Shown: positions 1 through 7,180 of the stretch, piece after piece
Numbering within the stretch: the stretch's first letter is position 1
How the letters are laid out: each line of letters starts with the position of its first letter
Assembly: GCA_036381175.1 (NCBI GenBank)
Contig: DASVDI010000021.1
Location: 1 to 64,000 of the forward strand
Reading direction: 5' to 3'
DNA: 64,000 bases
Origin: JAJUFS01 sp036381175
Lineage (GTDB): Bacteria > Pseudomonadota > Gammaproteobacteria > Natronospirales > JAJUFS01
Notes under the pieces: generated by a model
What the model was told of the DNA's origin: nothing
What the model saw: the letters and a program-made list of their open reading frames with translations, nothing else
The model's database searches: none
Program-made: the position numbers and the translations under genes

Positions 1-2
1 GC

Positions 3-122
3 AACGACCTCTACGACACGCACAAATATCCGTGCGGCATGGTCCACGACAACGACGTTGAGCAAGAGCTGGACGAGCTGGATGCGCTACTGGATCGAGC
101 AGCAAAGGTGGAACCGAAATGA
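3..122 (+). CDS. C-terminal fragment of an unknown element protein
   Basis: An open frame enters from the left edge and ends in TGA at 120-122, giving 39 visible residues that finish DRAAKVEPK. The segment is acidic and probably helical (VEQELDELDALLD). The stop overlaps the ATG of the next gene as ATGA, the same coupling used along the rest of the array, which supports its being a real gene. No family is recognised and the start lies outside the window. Confidence 0.55.
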   Translation, partial: NDLYDTHKYPCGMVHDNDVEQELDELDALLDRAAKVEPK

Positions 123-460
123 ACACAGACGCAATCAACGACATCAGGAAGGCGGCGGAGGACTGCATCGAAGAAGTGATCCGCTATCCGAAACTGCCGC
201 GCGGCTGGGCTGACGAGGTTGGCGAGGTCATGCTGGATTACGACATCAAGCTCGTGAAGATGCTCGACCCCGCCACAGTCCTCGAACTCTGCGACGGCTA
301 CGCCAAGCTCGCGAAGGTGCGGGTTCTGCGGGACGAGGTTAATTCGTTCACTCGCTCACCACAGAAGAAAGACCACAAGGAGCGCGCGCGGGAACTGGGC
401 AACTGCATCGCCAACATCAAGAACGACCTCGACGCAATCCTTGAGGAGCGCACGTCATGA
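119..460 (+). CDS. Small element protein, unknown function (113 aa)
   Basis: I do not recognise this family. The 113-residue product is soluble, charged and predicted mostly helical, with no signal peptide or membrane segment. The start ATG overlaps the previous stop (ATGA at 119-122), and its own stop overlaps the next ATG at 457-460, so translation is probably coupled on both sides. Its last residues (EERTS) are nearly the same as the last residues of the next gene (KERTS). This comes from a near-repeated DNA stretch, gagcgcacgtcatga, at both junctions and suggests local duplication or a conserved re-initiation signal. Confidence 0.6.
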   Translation: MNTDAINDIRKAAEDCIEEVIRYPKLPRGWADEVGEVMLDYDIKLVKMLDPATVLELCDGYAKLAKVRVLRDEVNSFTRSPQKKDHKERARELGNCIANIKNDLDAILEERTS

Positions 461-714
461 GCGAAGAATTGAAGATCCCGCCCTATCTGGACGCGCGAAT
501 CATGTGGCCGCTGCGGGAAGCGCTGCGAGACGTTGCGCAGGACGGCGAGCGTGTGATCTACCGGGATGCGTTTCGCTGGATGGACGACGCTGACGATTGC
601 GTTCTCCCGAATCACTACGAGATGCAGTCCATCGAATATCTGGCAGACGAATTCAACTACGAGATTGTGGCGAACTTCTGTCACGCGGCGATCATCAAGG
701 AGCGCACGTCATGA
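457..714 (+). CDS. Small element protein, unknown function (85 aa)
   Basis: This 85-residue acidic protein has no recognised domain. It begins MSEELKIPPYLDARIMWPLREAL and has many Asp, Glu and aromatic residues in its second half. Start and stop are both ATGA overlaps with its neighbours. The bases before its stop match those before the previous gene's stop, so the start signal for the following gene is repeated. No transmembrane or signal sequence is evident. A role in phage early metabolism or host takeover is possible, but only by position. Confidence 0.6.
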   Translation: MSEELKIPPYLDARIMWPLREALRDVAQDGERVIYRDAFRWMDDADDCVLPNHYEMQSIEYLADEFNYEIVANFCHAAIIKERTS

Positions 715-1358
715 CAACAGTGAACGTATCGCGGGAGTTGCTGGAATCGACTTTGGCGCAACTGAAAAGCGATTACTTCGACCCGAAGGAAGTTGTGCCG
801 CTGGTTCGCAATCTTGAGCAAGCCCTCACCCATCCTGCTGAGCAGCCTGCGCCCATTCCTTACGATCAACACGAACGAGAAATGGACGAGGTAATGATTC
901 AGCGGGACAGCTATCACGACAAAGCCGATGAACTGGCAAATGCCATTGCTGAATACTTCGGTGTGGACATTGGCGAACACAGCAGCGCGAATTGTCCGTG
1001 GGAACAGGCGCTGGAAGAAATCGAATATCGCGGCAAGACGAAGGCCGAGCAGCCGTCCGAGGGCGACGTGGGGCGGGATGTGCTGGATGAAGTCTGTGAC
1101 TTGTTCGGCATAGGTAGCGCGGTTCGCACGCGGGAAACAATCCTGGCGAACGTACAAAACGCGATTCGTCGGAGCGATTGCCTGTGGCGGATCGAGCATC
1201 TGCCGCAGTTTTGCGAAATGGTCGAGGACGACGACGGCGAACTGGCCCAAGAGTCGCTGCTTTGTTGGGGCGAAGAACCTGACCAGTACGAAAAGCGCGC
1301 TCGCGAGATTCTCACCACCCACAACGCGCAGGAGGGGAAGGGCAGTGGCATACGGTGA
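711..1358 (+). CDS. Element protein, unknown function (215 aa)
   Basis: A 215-residue hydrophilic protein. I place the start at ATG 711, which overlaps the preceding TGA, rather than at the upstream in-frame start at 597, because 597 would lie deep inside the previous gene. The N-terminal third (MTTVNVSRELLESTLAQLK) resembles the helical openings of many phage hypothetical proteins. The middle is Glu/Gln-rich and may form a coiled coil. No catalytic motif was found. It overlaps the next gene by 14 bases. Confidence 0.6.
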   Translation: MTTVNVSRELLESTLAQLKSDYFDPKEVVPLVRNLEQALTHPAEQPAPIPYDQHEREMDEVMIQRDSYHDKADELANAIAEYFGVDIGEHSSANCPWEQALEEIEYRGKTKAEQPSEGDVGRDVLDEVCDLFGIGSAVRTRETILANVQNAIRRSDCLWRIEHLPQFCEMVEDDDGELAQESLLCWGEEPDQYEKRAREILTTHNAQEGKGSGIR

Positions 1359-1542
1359 CGGCGAACCTTGGTGCGAGGCTTGTTCGGCTTACCACCATCG
1401 CAATCCTGAGTGTCCGGAATACCAGCGAGAGCAGAACGAACGCGGCTGGCTGGGGCGTCAGATCAGGCAGTCGCAAAAGAATCTTGCGGCTCGTCCGCAG
1501 TGGATGAAGAACATTGAGCGGGAGGAGAAGGACAATGGCTGA
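1345..1542 (+). CDS. Small Cys-containing element protein (65 aa)
   Basis: This 65-residue product has a short cysteine cluster near its N-terminus (CEACSAYHHRNPEC), which could bind one zinc ion through three Cys and a His. A basic helical tail follows. It lies in the overlapping array, starting inside the preceding gene and ending 8 bases inside the next. A zinc-binding nucleic-acid role is possible but inferred only from the Cys spacing. Confidence 0.5.
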   Translation: MAYGDGEPWCEACSAYHHRNPECPEYQREQNERGWLGRQIRQSQKNLAARPQWMKNIEREEKDNG

Positions 1543-1996
1543 CCCAACGCACGACGAGGAATTCCCAATCTTTCCATTCCCACCGATTCCGGAGCCGATT
1601 GCGCGGTATCACTTCGATGAAGTTCGGCCCGCCGGAATGTTTGAGGCAGACGATGGGCAGTACGTCGAATTCGCCGACCACGAAGCCGCCCTTGCTGCCA
1701 AGGATGCGCGGATAGCGGACCAAGCGACAGACCTGCAAAACGCAGCGGAAGAACAGCGCCTCGGATTAATCGAGCGAGATGCATTGCGGGCGCGGATAGC
1801 GGAGCTTGAGGCGCGCTTGCTGAATTGCTACGAGACTGACCGCACCGAGGAATACGAGTACGGCGAACCTACGCGCAACGGGCGCAAGCCGAGTGCCGGT
1901 AGCCGTTGGCTGACACCGAAAGAAATGGTGCGCGAGACGTTAGGCCGGAAGGCCACGGAAACGCACATGCAAGCCATCGCGGAGGAGATGAAATGA
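1535..1996 (+). CDS. Coiled-coil element protein, unknown function (153 aa)
   Basis: The product is 153 residues from ATG 1535. A strong GGAGG site about 10 bases upstream decides this start over the in-frame ATG at 1514. The N-terminus is proline- and aromatic-rich (PIFPFPPIPEPIARYHF). Residues about 50-100 form a heptad-like Ala/Glu/Leu coiled coil, and the C-terminus carries a basic patch (EPTRNGRKPSAGSRWLT). Phage proteins with this coiled coil are often annotated only as hypothetical. Confidence 0.6.
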   Translation: MADPTHDEEFPIFPFPPIPEPIARYHFDEVRPAGMFEADDGQYVEFADHEAALAAKDARIADQATDLQNAAEEQRLGLIERDALRARIAELEARLLNCYETDRTEEYEYGEPTRNGRKPSAGSRWLTPKEMVRETLGRKATETHMQAIAEEMK

Positions 1997-2199
1997 GCAA
2001 CGCAAGCGAATACTTTGCTCCACCGCCACTGCCGGACAACAGCAAATACATTGCCGAGTTCAAGCGTGAGCGTGGGCGTGAGCCCGGTCAGTTCTTCCAC
2101 GCCTGTTCCGAGTGGGATTTCATGATGATTGATGAGCGGTGCCCTGAGTTCGAGGTGTGCGCCTGCAATCTCGATGCGATGAAGGAAAAGCAGAAATGA
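1993..2199 (+). CDS. Small element protein, unknown function (68 aa)
   Basis: The reading begins at the ATGA overlap at 1993 and gives 68 residues. An earlier in-frame start at 1906 would run within the previous gene and is not needed. The protein has three cysteines in its second half (HACSEWDF, ERCPEFEVCACN) and a conserved-looking aromatic core. No family is recognised. Coupling on both sides (ATGA at 2196) supports expression as part of the array. Confidence 0.5.
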   Translation: MSNASEYFAPPPLPDNSKYIAEFKRERGREPGQFFHACSEWDFMMIDERCPEFEVCACNLDAMKEKQK

Positions 2200-2450
2200 C
2201 ACAACCGACCCTCGATGACATCAAGCGCAGCATTGGGCATGACGCAAGTTGTGACGTGAGCAATGCCATCAGTGCTGAATGCAGCTGCACCCGCCGCGAG
2301 AAGATCGCGTTGCTGGAACGGTTGCAGGAGCCGAAGAAATGTGAGTACTGCGACCCGCGCTTCCCCGGAAAGCGGAGAAGTTTGGGCGGTGAATTGTGGA
2401 AGTGCGGCGAGTGTGACGGAACAGGCAAAGCAGCGGAGGAAGCAAAGTGA
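2196..2450 (+). CDS. DnaJ-like zinc-knuckle small protein (84 aa)
   Basis: This 84-residue protein has a central Cys pair (SCTRRE region). Its C-terminal half contains CEYCD and CGECDGTG, two CxxC knuckles separated by about 20 residues, like half of the DnaJ/HypA-type zinc ribbon (CxxCxGxG). It probably binds one zinc ion. Such short zinc-ribbon proteins are frequent in phage accessory regions. The start at 2196 overlaps the preceding stop, and the stop overlaps a GTG start at 2447. Confidence 0.6.
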   Translation: MTQPTLDDIKRSIGHDASCDVSNAISAECSCTRREKIALLERLQEPKKCEYCDPRFPGKRRSLGGELWKCGECDGTGKAAEEAK

Positions 2451-2638
2451 ACGCTATTGAACAGGACTACAGCTATCCCGGCCCGTGGCGACTGGAGTGG
2501 GAGGATGCGCCACTCATCATGGACGCTAATAGTCGCGTGGTTTGTGTTCTTTCGTCAGGCACTTTTTCGGGGCCATACACCACGTCGGCAATAACATCTG
2601 TTGCCGACAGGATTATTAGCTGCGGAGAGAGAAAATGA
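2447..2638 (+). CDS. Small element protein, unknown function (63 aa), GTG start
   Basis: A 63-residue protein that starts with GTG in a GTGA overlap with the previous stop. It has two predicted strands (SRVVCVLSSGTFSG) and no charged coiled coil, unlike most of its neighbours. Sequences of this kind (PWRLEWEDAPLIMDANSRVV) recur in phage proteins that begin by describing a simple beta sheet. No function is assigned. Confidence 0.5.
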   Translation: MNAIEQDYSYPGPWRLEWEDAPLIMDANSRVVCVLSSGTFSGPYTTSAITSVADRIISCGERK

Positions 2639-2847
2639 CACCAATCATGCAAGCCGTTATCGAAGTCGAGAAGGAAATAAGGGCATCCGGCTACAACCTG
2701 TCGCCTGAACAGTGCGCCGCCATCATCAAGCGCGAACTGGAGAAGGCGGTGCCTGCGAAGAAGGTTCCGGGGCAAACGGCGCTGCGACTCTACGCACGAA
2801 CCACAAGCTGGAACGAATGCCGCAAGGCGTTTCTGGGAGGTGAGTGA
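2635..2847 (+). CDS. Small element protein, unknown function (70 aa)
   Basis: This 70-residue basic protein is mostly helical (EVEKEIRASGYNLSPEQCAA). The start ATGA at 2635 is coupled to the previous gene. Its 3' end supplies the GGGAGG ribosome binding site for the next gene. No domain is recognised. Confidence 0.5.
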   Translation: MTPIMQAVIEVEKEIRASGYNLSPEQCAAIIKRELEKAVPAKKVPGQTALRLYARTTSWNECRKAFLGGE

Positions 2848-3071
2848 TGGACTTTATTTCTGTAAGGCGCAGCGGCAAACGCGAAGCGAATCGGCGTATT
2901 TTTGAAGCGGCGATAGCGACTGGGAAGCGGGTGTTGTTCATTGGTGCCGATGGGGTTGTCAGGCTCTATGAGCGGGCGCAGCACGGCGTTGTTACCGTCA
3001 CGCCGGTAAATCCGAGCGATAAGCCCTGCACGGTATGGCAGGACGATCTATACCGTTTCGGAAGCTACTGA
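2847..3071 (+). CDS. Small element protein, unknown function (74 aa)
   Basis: I choose ATG 2847 over the GTG at 2844 because the GGGAGG motif then sits 6 bases upstream rather than 3. The 74-residue basic protein has a short predicted beta hairpin (GKRVLFIGADGVVRLYE). It ends 15 bases before the next start, which is the first real gap in the array. Function unknown. Confidence 0.5.
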   Translation: MDFISVRRSGKREANRRIFEAAIATGKRVLFIGADGVVRLYERAQHGVVTVTPVNPSDKPCTVWQDDLYRFGSY

Positions 3072-3086
3072 GTTGGAGAGAACCCC

Positions 3087-3413
3087 ATGACCATCAACGC
3101 ATTCCTGGAGGCGACGAAGAAGGCGACGGCTGGGCCAGTCGAAGTCAGCAAGGCTATTTGCCCCGAGCATCAAACCGAGACGCTGGCGATCTTCGCACAC
3201 CCGAATCCCAGCCATTGCGTCGAAGTGCTGGAGACTGGCTGCAAGTGCGGCGATGAGGCAATGAATGAGGCCGACGCGCAATTCTGGGTAGCCGCCCGCA
3301 ACGCCGCAAACGAGATCGGGGAGCTTCGGGATTTGTGCAGGAAGATCACGACACGCGGACAGACGGTGAGTGAGGAGGATATGGAGAGGATTAGGGAGAT
3401 CGTCGGCGGATGA
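3087..3413 (+). CDS. Element protein, unknown function (108 aa)
   Basis: This 108-residue protein is preceded by its own GGAGAG site, so it need not depend on coupling. The central part has scattered Cys and His (ICPEHQ, CVEVLETGCKCGDE), which could bind metal. The C-terminus is helical and acidic. The N-terminal phrase INAFLEATKKATAGP resembles small phage proteins usually labelled hypothetical. Its stop overlaps the next ATG (3410). Confidence 0.55.
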   Translation: MTINAFLEATKKATAGPVEVSKAICPEHQTETLAIFAHPNPSHCVEVLETGCKCGDEAMNEADAQFWVAARNAANEIGELRDLCRKITTRGQTVSEEDMERIREIVGG

Positions 3414-3763
3414 AACCCCTCCCCTTTCAACCGCTGGTGATTCGCGTCGGTCATGCGCCGGGATTCCTCGGCATGGATCGACGTGACTTCAAAGCACTGA
3501 TCCGCCCTCTCCTGCCTGAACCCGTGCCGGTCACGATTGGCGGACAAGGGAAGGGCTGGGAGCGGGTTGACCTCGAATCGGCGTGGGCAGAGTATCGGAG
3601 CCGCCACGGGCGTCCCTCCGAACAGGAGGTTTCATGGGACGCAAAAGAACGCCGGGCCTCGTCAAGAGATCGGGCATCTGGCACATCGACAAGGAAATCC
3701 TCGGGAAGCGAGTTTGCCGCAGCACGCGAACAAGCAACCTCGCCGAAGCGGAACGTAGCCTAG
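3410..3763 (+). CDS. Putative excisionase-like helix-turn-helix protein
   Basis: The first about 70 residues (APGFLGMDRRDFKALIRPLL, then a Trp-Glu-Arg and a DLESAWAEY segment) match the layout of the small winged-helix proteins often encoded just ahead of phage integrases, which act as recombination directionality factors or regulators. The frame stays open to 3763, so it overlaps the integrase gene by 130 bases. The overlapping tail is low-complexity (Ser/Arg/Ala-rich) and may be a by-product of the integrase reading frame. The excisionase role is inferred from position and size. Confidence 0.55.
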   Translation: MKPLPFQPLVIRVGHAPGFLGMDRRDFKALIRPLLPEPVPVTIGGQGKGWERVDLESAWAEYRSRHGRPSEQEVSWDAKERRASSRDRASGTSTRKSSGSEFAAAREQATSPKRNVA

Positions 3764-4722
3764 CCGCCGTCATTTCTCAGCGGCGGGATGCGGTACTGCA
3801 CGGGGACCGGCCACAACGGACATTCAGCAAGGCGCTGGCCCGTTACTGCCGGGAAAGGGACTGGAACAAGACGGACGTGTATCACTGTGACTTATTGGAT
3901 GCTGCGCTCGGGCATCTGGACGTGTCGGAAGTTCACATGGGAGCATTGCAGGGGTACATCGAAAACCGACTCAAGACCGTGAAGAAAAAGACCGTCAACC
4001 TGTCGCTGGATGTGGTGCGGGCGGTCCTGAAACGGGCAGCAGGAGAATGGATCGACGAGAACGGCCTGACCTGGCTGCACCACGCGCCGACAATCAAGAG
4101 TCTGTACGTGGACGACAAGGCCAAGCCATACCCGCTGTCATGGGAGGAGGAGCGGATATTGTTCCCGTTACTTCCCCCGCGATACCAAGCCCCGGCGCTC
4201 TACGTCGTCAATACAGGGCTTCGGGATCAGGTCGCGTGCCGGCTGGAGTGGAAATGGGAGCGTCAGGTTCCGGAAATCGGGCGTTCGGTGTTCGTCGTTC
4301 CAGGGCATGTGACGGGAGTGAAGAACGGACAGGAGTGGGTCGTCGTGCATAACCGTACCGCACAAACCGTGATCGACGCGCAGCGCGGCAAGCACGAGCG
4401 ATTCGTATTCCCGGGGCGAGGCGACAAGGGACGGCTTCACCGGATCAACAACAAGGGATGGCGTGAGGCGTGGAAGGATGCCGGGTTGCCGACCAGCAAG
4501 GAGTACAGCAAGGGACCGCACAACCTGCGCCGCACGTTCTCGACGCGGCTCAGGGCAATGGGCGTGCCGGATGAGACAAGGGACTACCTCATGCACCACA
4601 AGCGCGAGGGTGATATGTCGGCGCTGTACTCGATCCCGACGCTGCGGGAGTTGGTCGCTGCCGTGGACAAGCTCTGTGAGGGCCAGACCACGGGGGCAAC
4701 GGTCTTGAGACTTGTGGGATAA
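3634..4722 (+). CDS. int: Tyrosine-family phage integrase (362 aa)
   Basis: A site-specific recombinase that would integrate and excise the element. The start is ATG 3634 with AGGAGG 5 bases upstream. The in-frame ATG at 3583 lacks such a site. The N-terminal arm region contains GIWHIDKEILGKRVCRST and is followed by a SAM-like core-binding domain. The catalytic domain shows GLRDQ for the first Arg, HNLRRTFSTRL for the His-x-x-Arg box, and LMHHKREGDMSALYS with the final His and the Tyr nucleophile. Its 3' end faces the 3' end of tRNA-Lys, so it probably uses that tRNA as its attachment site. Confidence 0.92.
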   Translation: MGRKRTPGLVKRSGIWHIDKEILGKRVCRSTRTSNLAEAERSLAAVISQRRDAVLHGDRPQRTFSKALARYCRERDWNKTDVYHCDLLDAALGHLDVSEVHMGALQGYIENRLKTVKKKTVNLSLDVVRAVLKRAAGEWIDENGLTWLHHAPTIKSLYVDDKAKPYPLSWEEERILFPLLPPRYQAPALYVVNTGLRDQVACRLEWKWERQVPEIGRSVFVVPGHVTGVKNGQEWVVVHNRTAQTVIDAQRGKHERFVFPGRGDKGRLHRINNKGWREAWKDAGLPTSKEYSKGPHNLRRTFSTRLRAMGVPDETRDYLMHHKREGDMSALYSIPTLRELVAAVDKLCEGQTTGATVLRLVG

Positions 4723-4744
4723 TCCCGCAAAAGTCCCGCAAAGA

Positions 4745-4820
4745 TGGTGGGCCGTGTAGGATTCGAACCTACGACCAATTGGTTAAAAGCCAACTGCTCT
4801 ACCGACTGAGCTAACGGCCC
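4745..4820 (-). tRNA. tRNA-Lys (anticodon TTT)
   Basis: The minus strand folds as a standard 76-base tRNA. The acceptor stem GGGCCGT pairs with ACGGCCC, the D-arm starts TAGCTCAG, the anticodon stem-loop holds CTTTTAA (anticodon TTT), the T-arm has GGTTCGAATCC, and CCA is encoded. The 3' half abuts the integrase gene and is the likely insertion target of the element to its left. The tRNA remains intact, so integration kept its function. Confidence 0.97.
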
Positions 4821-4836
4821 CGATTTGAAGGCGCGC

Positions 4837-4867
4837 ATGATACCCGAAGGCTTGCTGTGAGGAAACC
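4837..4867 (-). promoter_or_regulatory. Candidate promoter of tRNA-Lys
   Basis: On the minus strand a TATCAT hexamer (4837-4842) lies about 16 bases before the tRNA 5' end. It is followed by a GC-rich discriminator (GCGCGCC), as in stringently controlled stable-RNA promoters. A weak -35-like TTTCCT lies about 16-18 bases further upstream. This is a pattern match only. Confidence 0.35.
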
Positions 4868-5554
4868 TCAGGATGCCGCTCGATAACGCGTTGGATCAGG
4901 CGTGCCGGCGGCGGCGAAACCGGCCTGGCGCAACCGGCAGGAATCGCAACGTCCGCAGGCGAGTCCGTCATCGTCCGCCGTGTAGCAGGAAACGGTGGCC
5001 GCGTAATCCACGCCAAGTGCCGTGCCCCGGCGGATGATTTCAGCCTTGGTCAGGTGCAGCAACGGCGCCTGGATTCGGATCGGCCGGCCTTCGACGGCCC
5101 GTTTCGTGGCCGTGTCCGCGAGCGCCTGGAACGCGTCGATGAACGCGGGCCGGCAATCCGGATAGCCCGAGAAATCCACCGCATTCACGCCGATGTGAAT
5201 TTCATCCGCATCCAGCACCTCGGCCCAACCGAGCGCCACGGAAAGAAACACGGTGTTGCGCGCGGGAACGTAGGTGACGGGAATGCCTTCGGCCGCCTGT
5301 TCCGGGACGGCGATGTTCTCGTCGGTGAGCGCCGAACCGCCGAGGGCGCGAAGATCGAGCCCGACAGTGCGATGCTCCATGGCGCCAAGCTGCCGCGCCA
5401 CGCGTTTCGCAGCCTCGAGTTCCGCACGGTGCCGCTGGCCATAATCGAAACTCAACGCATGGCATTCACGCCCGTCCGCTTTCGCCATGGCGAGCACGGT
5501 CGCGGAGTCGAGACCGCCGGAGACAAGGACTACAGCTTTTTTTGCTTCCCTCAT
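4868..5554 (-). CDS. queC: 7-cyano-7-deazaguanine synthase
   Basis: QueC converts 7-carboxy-7-deazaguanine to preQ0 with ATP and ammonia, in queuosine biosynthesis. The 228-residue protein has the PP-loop SGGLDS at residues 12-17, a typical FDYGQRH segment, and YVPARNTVFLS. A C-terminal zinc site has Cys190, Cys200, Cys203 and Cys206 (CGRCDSC). It lies downstream of queE on the same strand, separated by a dispersed structured repeat. QueE makes its substrate, so the two form a functional pair. queD and queF are not in the window. Confidence 0.96.
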   Translation of the reverse strand: MREAKKAVVLVSGGLDSATVLAMAKADGRECHALSFDYGQRHRAELEAAKRVARQLGAMEHRTVGLDLRALGGSALTDENIAVPEQAAEGIPVTYVPARNTVFLSVALGWAEVLDADEIHIGVNAVDFSGYPDCRPAFIDAFQALADTATKRAVEGRPIRIQAPLLHLTKAEIIRRGTALGVDYAATVSCYTADDDGLACGRCDSCRLRQAGFAAAGTPDPTRYRAAS

Positions 5555-5580
5555 TTTTTGTTCCTGATGGACTGAAACCA

Positions 5581-5690
5581 GCGGATTTTGTCGATCCGGC
5601 TAGGCGGCAAGCGCGAGCGAGCGGAATGTACCGGTGTTACATGAGCATCGCGAGGCGCGCAGCCAACAACGCCGGGCGGCAAAAGACGCG
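5581..5690 (-). repeat. Structured dispersed repeat, copy 1 of 3 (downstream of queE)
   Basis: Read on the minus strand, the element has an outer stem (CCGGC 5596-5600 with GCCGG 5671-5675), unpaired GTTGTTG, and an inner GC-rich stem. It then has TGCTCAT, a TGTA/TACA tip hairpin, and finally CGCCTAGC. The same unpaired motifs occur at 19497-19601 and 54101-54211 while the stem bases differ. The flanks GCGTCTTTTGCC and CAAAATCCGC are shared with copy 3. It ends a few bases after the queE stop. There is no U-tract, so it is not a simple terminator. Family name unknown to me. Confidence 0.75.
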
Positions 5691-5693
5691 GTT

Positions 5694-6398
5694 TCAGCGG
5701 CCCTGCTCCTCGCCCCACAGAATTTTGTGAAGCTGTACCTGGAACCGCACGGGCAATTTGTCTTCGAGAATCCATTCCGCCAGTTCGCGCGCATCCTGCT
5801 GTCCGTAACTCGGCGAAAACAGCACCTCGCAATACGCGGCGAGATCATGCTCGCGCAGTTTCGCGCAGGCCCATTCGTAATCGGAGCGGCTGCAGATGAC
5901 GAACTTGATCGCGTCATGCTTCGACAGATGCGCGAGATTTTCCCAGCGGTTGCGATTCTCCTCGCCGGAATCCGGCGTCTTGAGATCAACGACCTTCATC
6001 ACGCGCGGATCAACGTTGGTCACATCCATCGCGCCGCCGGTTTCGAGCGACACGGAATAACCGGCATCGCAGAGTTCTCGCAGCAATCCGGTGCAGGAAC
6101 GCTGTGCGAGCGGTTCGCCGCCGGTTACGCAAACGTGTTTCGCACCATGGCGCGCCACTTCGGCAAGGATGTCGTCGAAGGAATGCCAATGTCCGCCATA
6201 AAAGGCGTACTCGGTGTCGCAGTACGTGCAGCGCAAGGGGCAACCGGTCAACCGCACGAACACCGTCGGGAAGCCGACGGTGCGTGATTCGCCTTGCAGG
6301 GAATGAAAGATTTCGGTGATGCGCAAGCGCCTCGCGGCGGGCACTTCGGCCCGCACGCGTACGGAGCTTTGCTTCATTTCGGCGGTTGAATCGGTCAT
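5694..6398 (-). CDS. queE: 7-carboxy-7-deazaguanine synthase (radical SAM)
   Basis: QueE is a radical-SAM enzyme that converts 6-carboxy-tetrahydropterin to 7-carboxy-7-deazaguanine. The protein carries ITEIFHSLQGES (substrate site), the cluster motif CPLRCTYCDTEYAF (CxxxCxxC), CVTGGEPLAQ and LETGG. I use ATG 6398 (234 residues), with a variable N-terminal extension before RITEIFHS. A GTG at 6434 is possible but starts just after the cpoB stop and adds an unlikely sequence. Together with queC downstream it forms part of the queuosine pathway at the end of the tol-pal cluster. Confidence 0.94.
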   Translation of the reverse strand: MTDSTAEMKQSSVRVRAEVPAARRLRITEIFHSLQGESRTVGFPTVFVRLTGCPLRCTYCDTEYAFYGGHWHSFDDILAEVARHGAKHVCVTGGEPLAQRSCTGLLRELCDAGYSVSLETGGAMDVTNVDPRVMKVVDLKTPDSGEENRNRWENLAHLSKHDAIKFVICSRSDYEWACAKLREHDLAAYCEVLFSPSYGQQDARELAEWILEDKLPVRFQVQLHKILWGEEQGR

Positions 6399-6440
6399 GG
6401 CGGCGTCAGGAAATCGAGGCCGCCATGATACCACCGGGCA

Positions 6441-7175
6441 TCAATGCCCTTCTTGCGTCATGCGTTCCAGGCGTTCGCTGGCGAGCCCTGCGGCGGGATG
6501 CTCGGGATACCGCTCGGCGACGGCTTGCAGCGCCTCGCGAGCCTTGTCCCACTGTTCAAGCTCGTAGTGGCAGTAGCCGAGTTTCAGCCACGCATCCGGT
6601 GCCTTGCTGGATTGCGGAAATTGCTCGACGACGGTGCGAAATTGGTCAACGGCCGTCCTGAAATCCTTGTTGACGTAGTTCACCTCGCCCAACCAGTACC
6701 ACGCATTTGGAACCAGCGAGCTTTCCGGGTAATTGTCGATGAACGTCTTGAACGCCTGTTTCGCCTCTTCGTAGCGCGCCTCGCGCAACAAGGCGAATGC
6801 AGCGCCGTAGGCATCACGGTCGTTGCCGGCAGCGGCAGGTGCGGCGCCACCGCCCGCCGTGCTTTCCAGCGCCTGCAAGCGCCGGTCGAGATCGAGATAC
6901 ACATCGCGCTGGCGCTGGCGCACGCCGTCGAGATCGTAGCGCAACGTTTCTACCGCGCCGCGCAGTTCGCGCAACTCGTTCTGCAGCGCTTCGATCTGCC
7001 CGAGCAATTGCACCATGCTGCCGCTGTCGAGAATACGCTCGACATTCGCAACACGCGCTTCCATTTGCCGCACGCGCACCGCGTAAGGATCGTCTTCACG
7101 CACAGCACAGCCGGTCAGCCACGCGATCTGCGACAGAAGAATGGCGATGACGCCGAGCTTCGTGAATGTATTCAT
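6441..7175 (-). CDS. cpoB: Cell division coordinator CpoB (YbgF)
   Basis: A periplasmic partner of TolA that couples outer-membrane constriction with peptidoglycan synthesis. It has an N-terminal coiled coil (residues about 30-110, ARVANVERILDSG to DLDRRLQALE), a linker, and C-terminal TPR repeats (YWLGEVNYVNKDFRTAV). The start is ATG 7175; a TTG at 7184 touches the pal stop. The leader ends LSQIAWLTGC, which looks like a lipobox, so this CpoB may be lipid-anchored rather than a soluble periplasmic protein. The gene follows pal, as is standard. Confidence 0.9.
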   Translation of the reverse strand: MNTFTKLGVIAILLSQIAWLTGCAVREDDPYAVRVRQMEARVANVERILDSGSMVQLLGQIEALQNELRELRGAVETLRYDLDGVRQRQRDVYLDLDRRLQALESTAGGGAAPAAAGNDRDAYGAAFALLREARYEEAKQAFKTFIDNYPESSLVPNAWYWLGEVNYVNKDFRTAVDQFRTVVEQFPQSSKAPDAWLKLGYCHYELEQWDKAREALQAVAERYPEHPAAGLASERLERMTQEGH

Positions 7176-7180
7176 CGCGT

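Larger units (their letters stand above)
1..4744 (+). mobile_element. Right end of an integrated phage-like or genomic-island element at tRNA-Lys
   Basis: Thirteen short plus-strand genes, mostly joined by 4-base start/stop overlaps, lead into a tyrosine integrase whose stop lies 22 bases from the encoded CCA of tRNA-Lys. This dense small-gene style is typical of the early or accessory region of temperate phages and differs from the host operons to the right. The left end lies outside the window, so the second attachment site cannot be seen. The attachment core is most likely part of the tRNA-Lys 3' half (from 4745). No capsid, tail, terminase or lysis gene is visible here, so phage and island cannot be told apart. 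Confidence 0.8.

Noticed and set aside
597..710. N-terminal extension of the gene at 711
   Set aside because: It would lie inside the previous gene; the ATGA overlap at 711 is the coupling used by neighbours.
6399..6434. GTG start for queE at 6434
   Set aside because: No ribosome binding site fits it and the added residues are not of QueE type.
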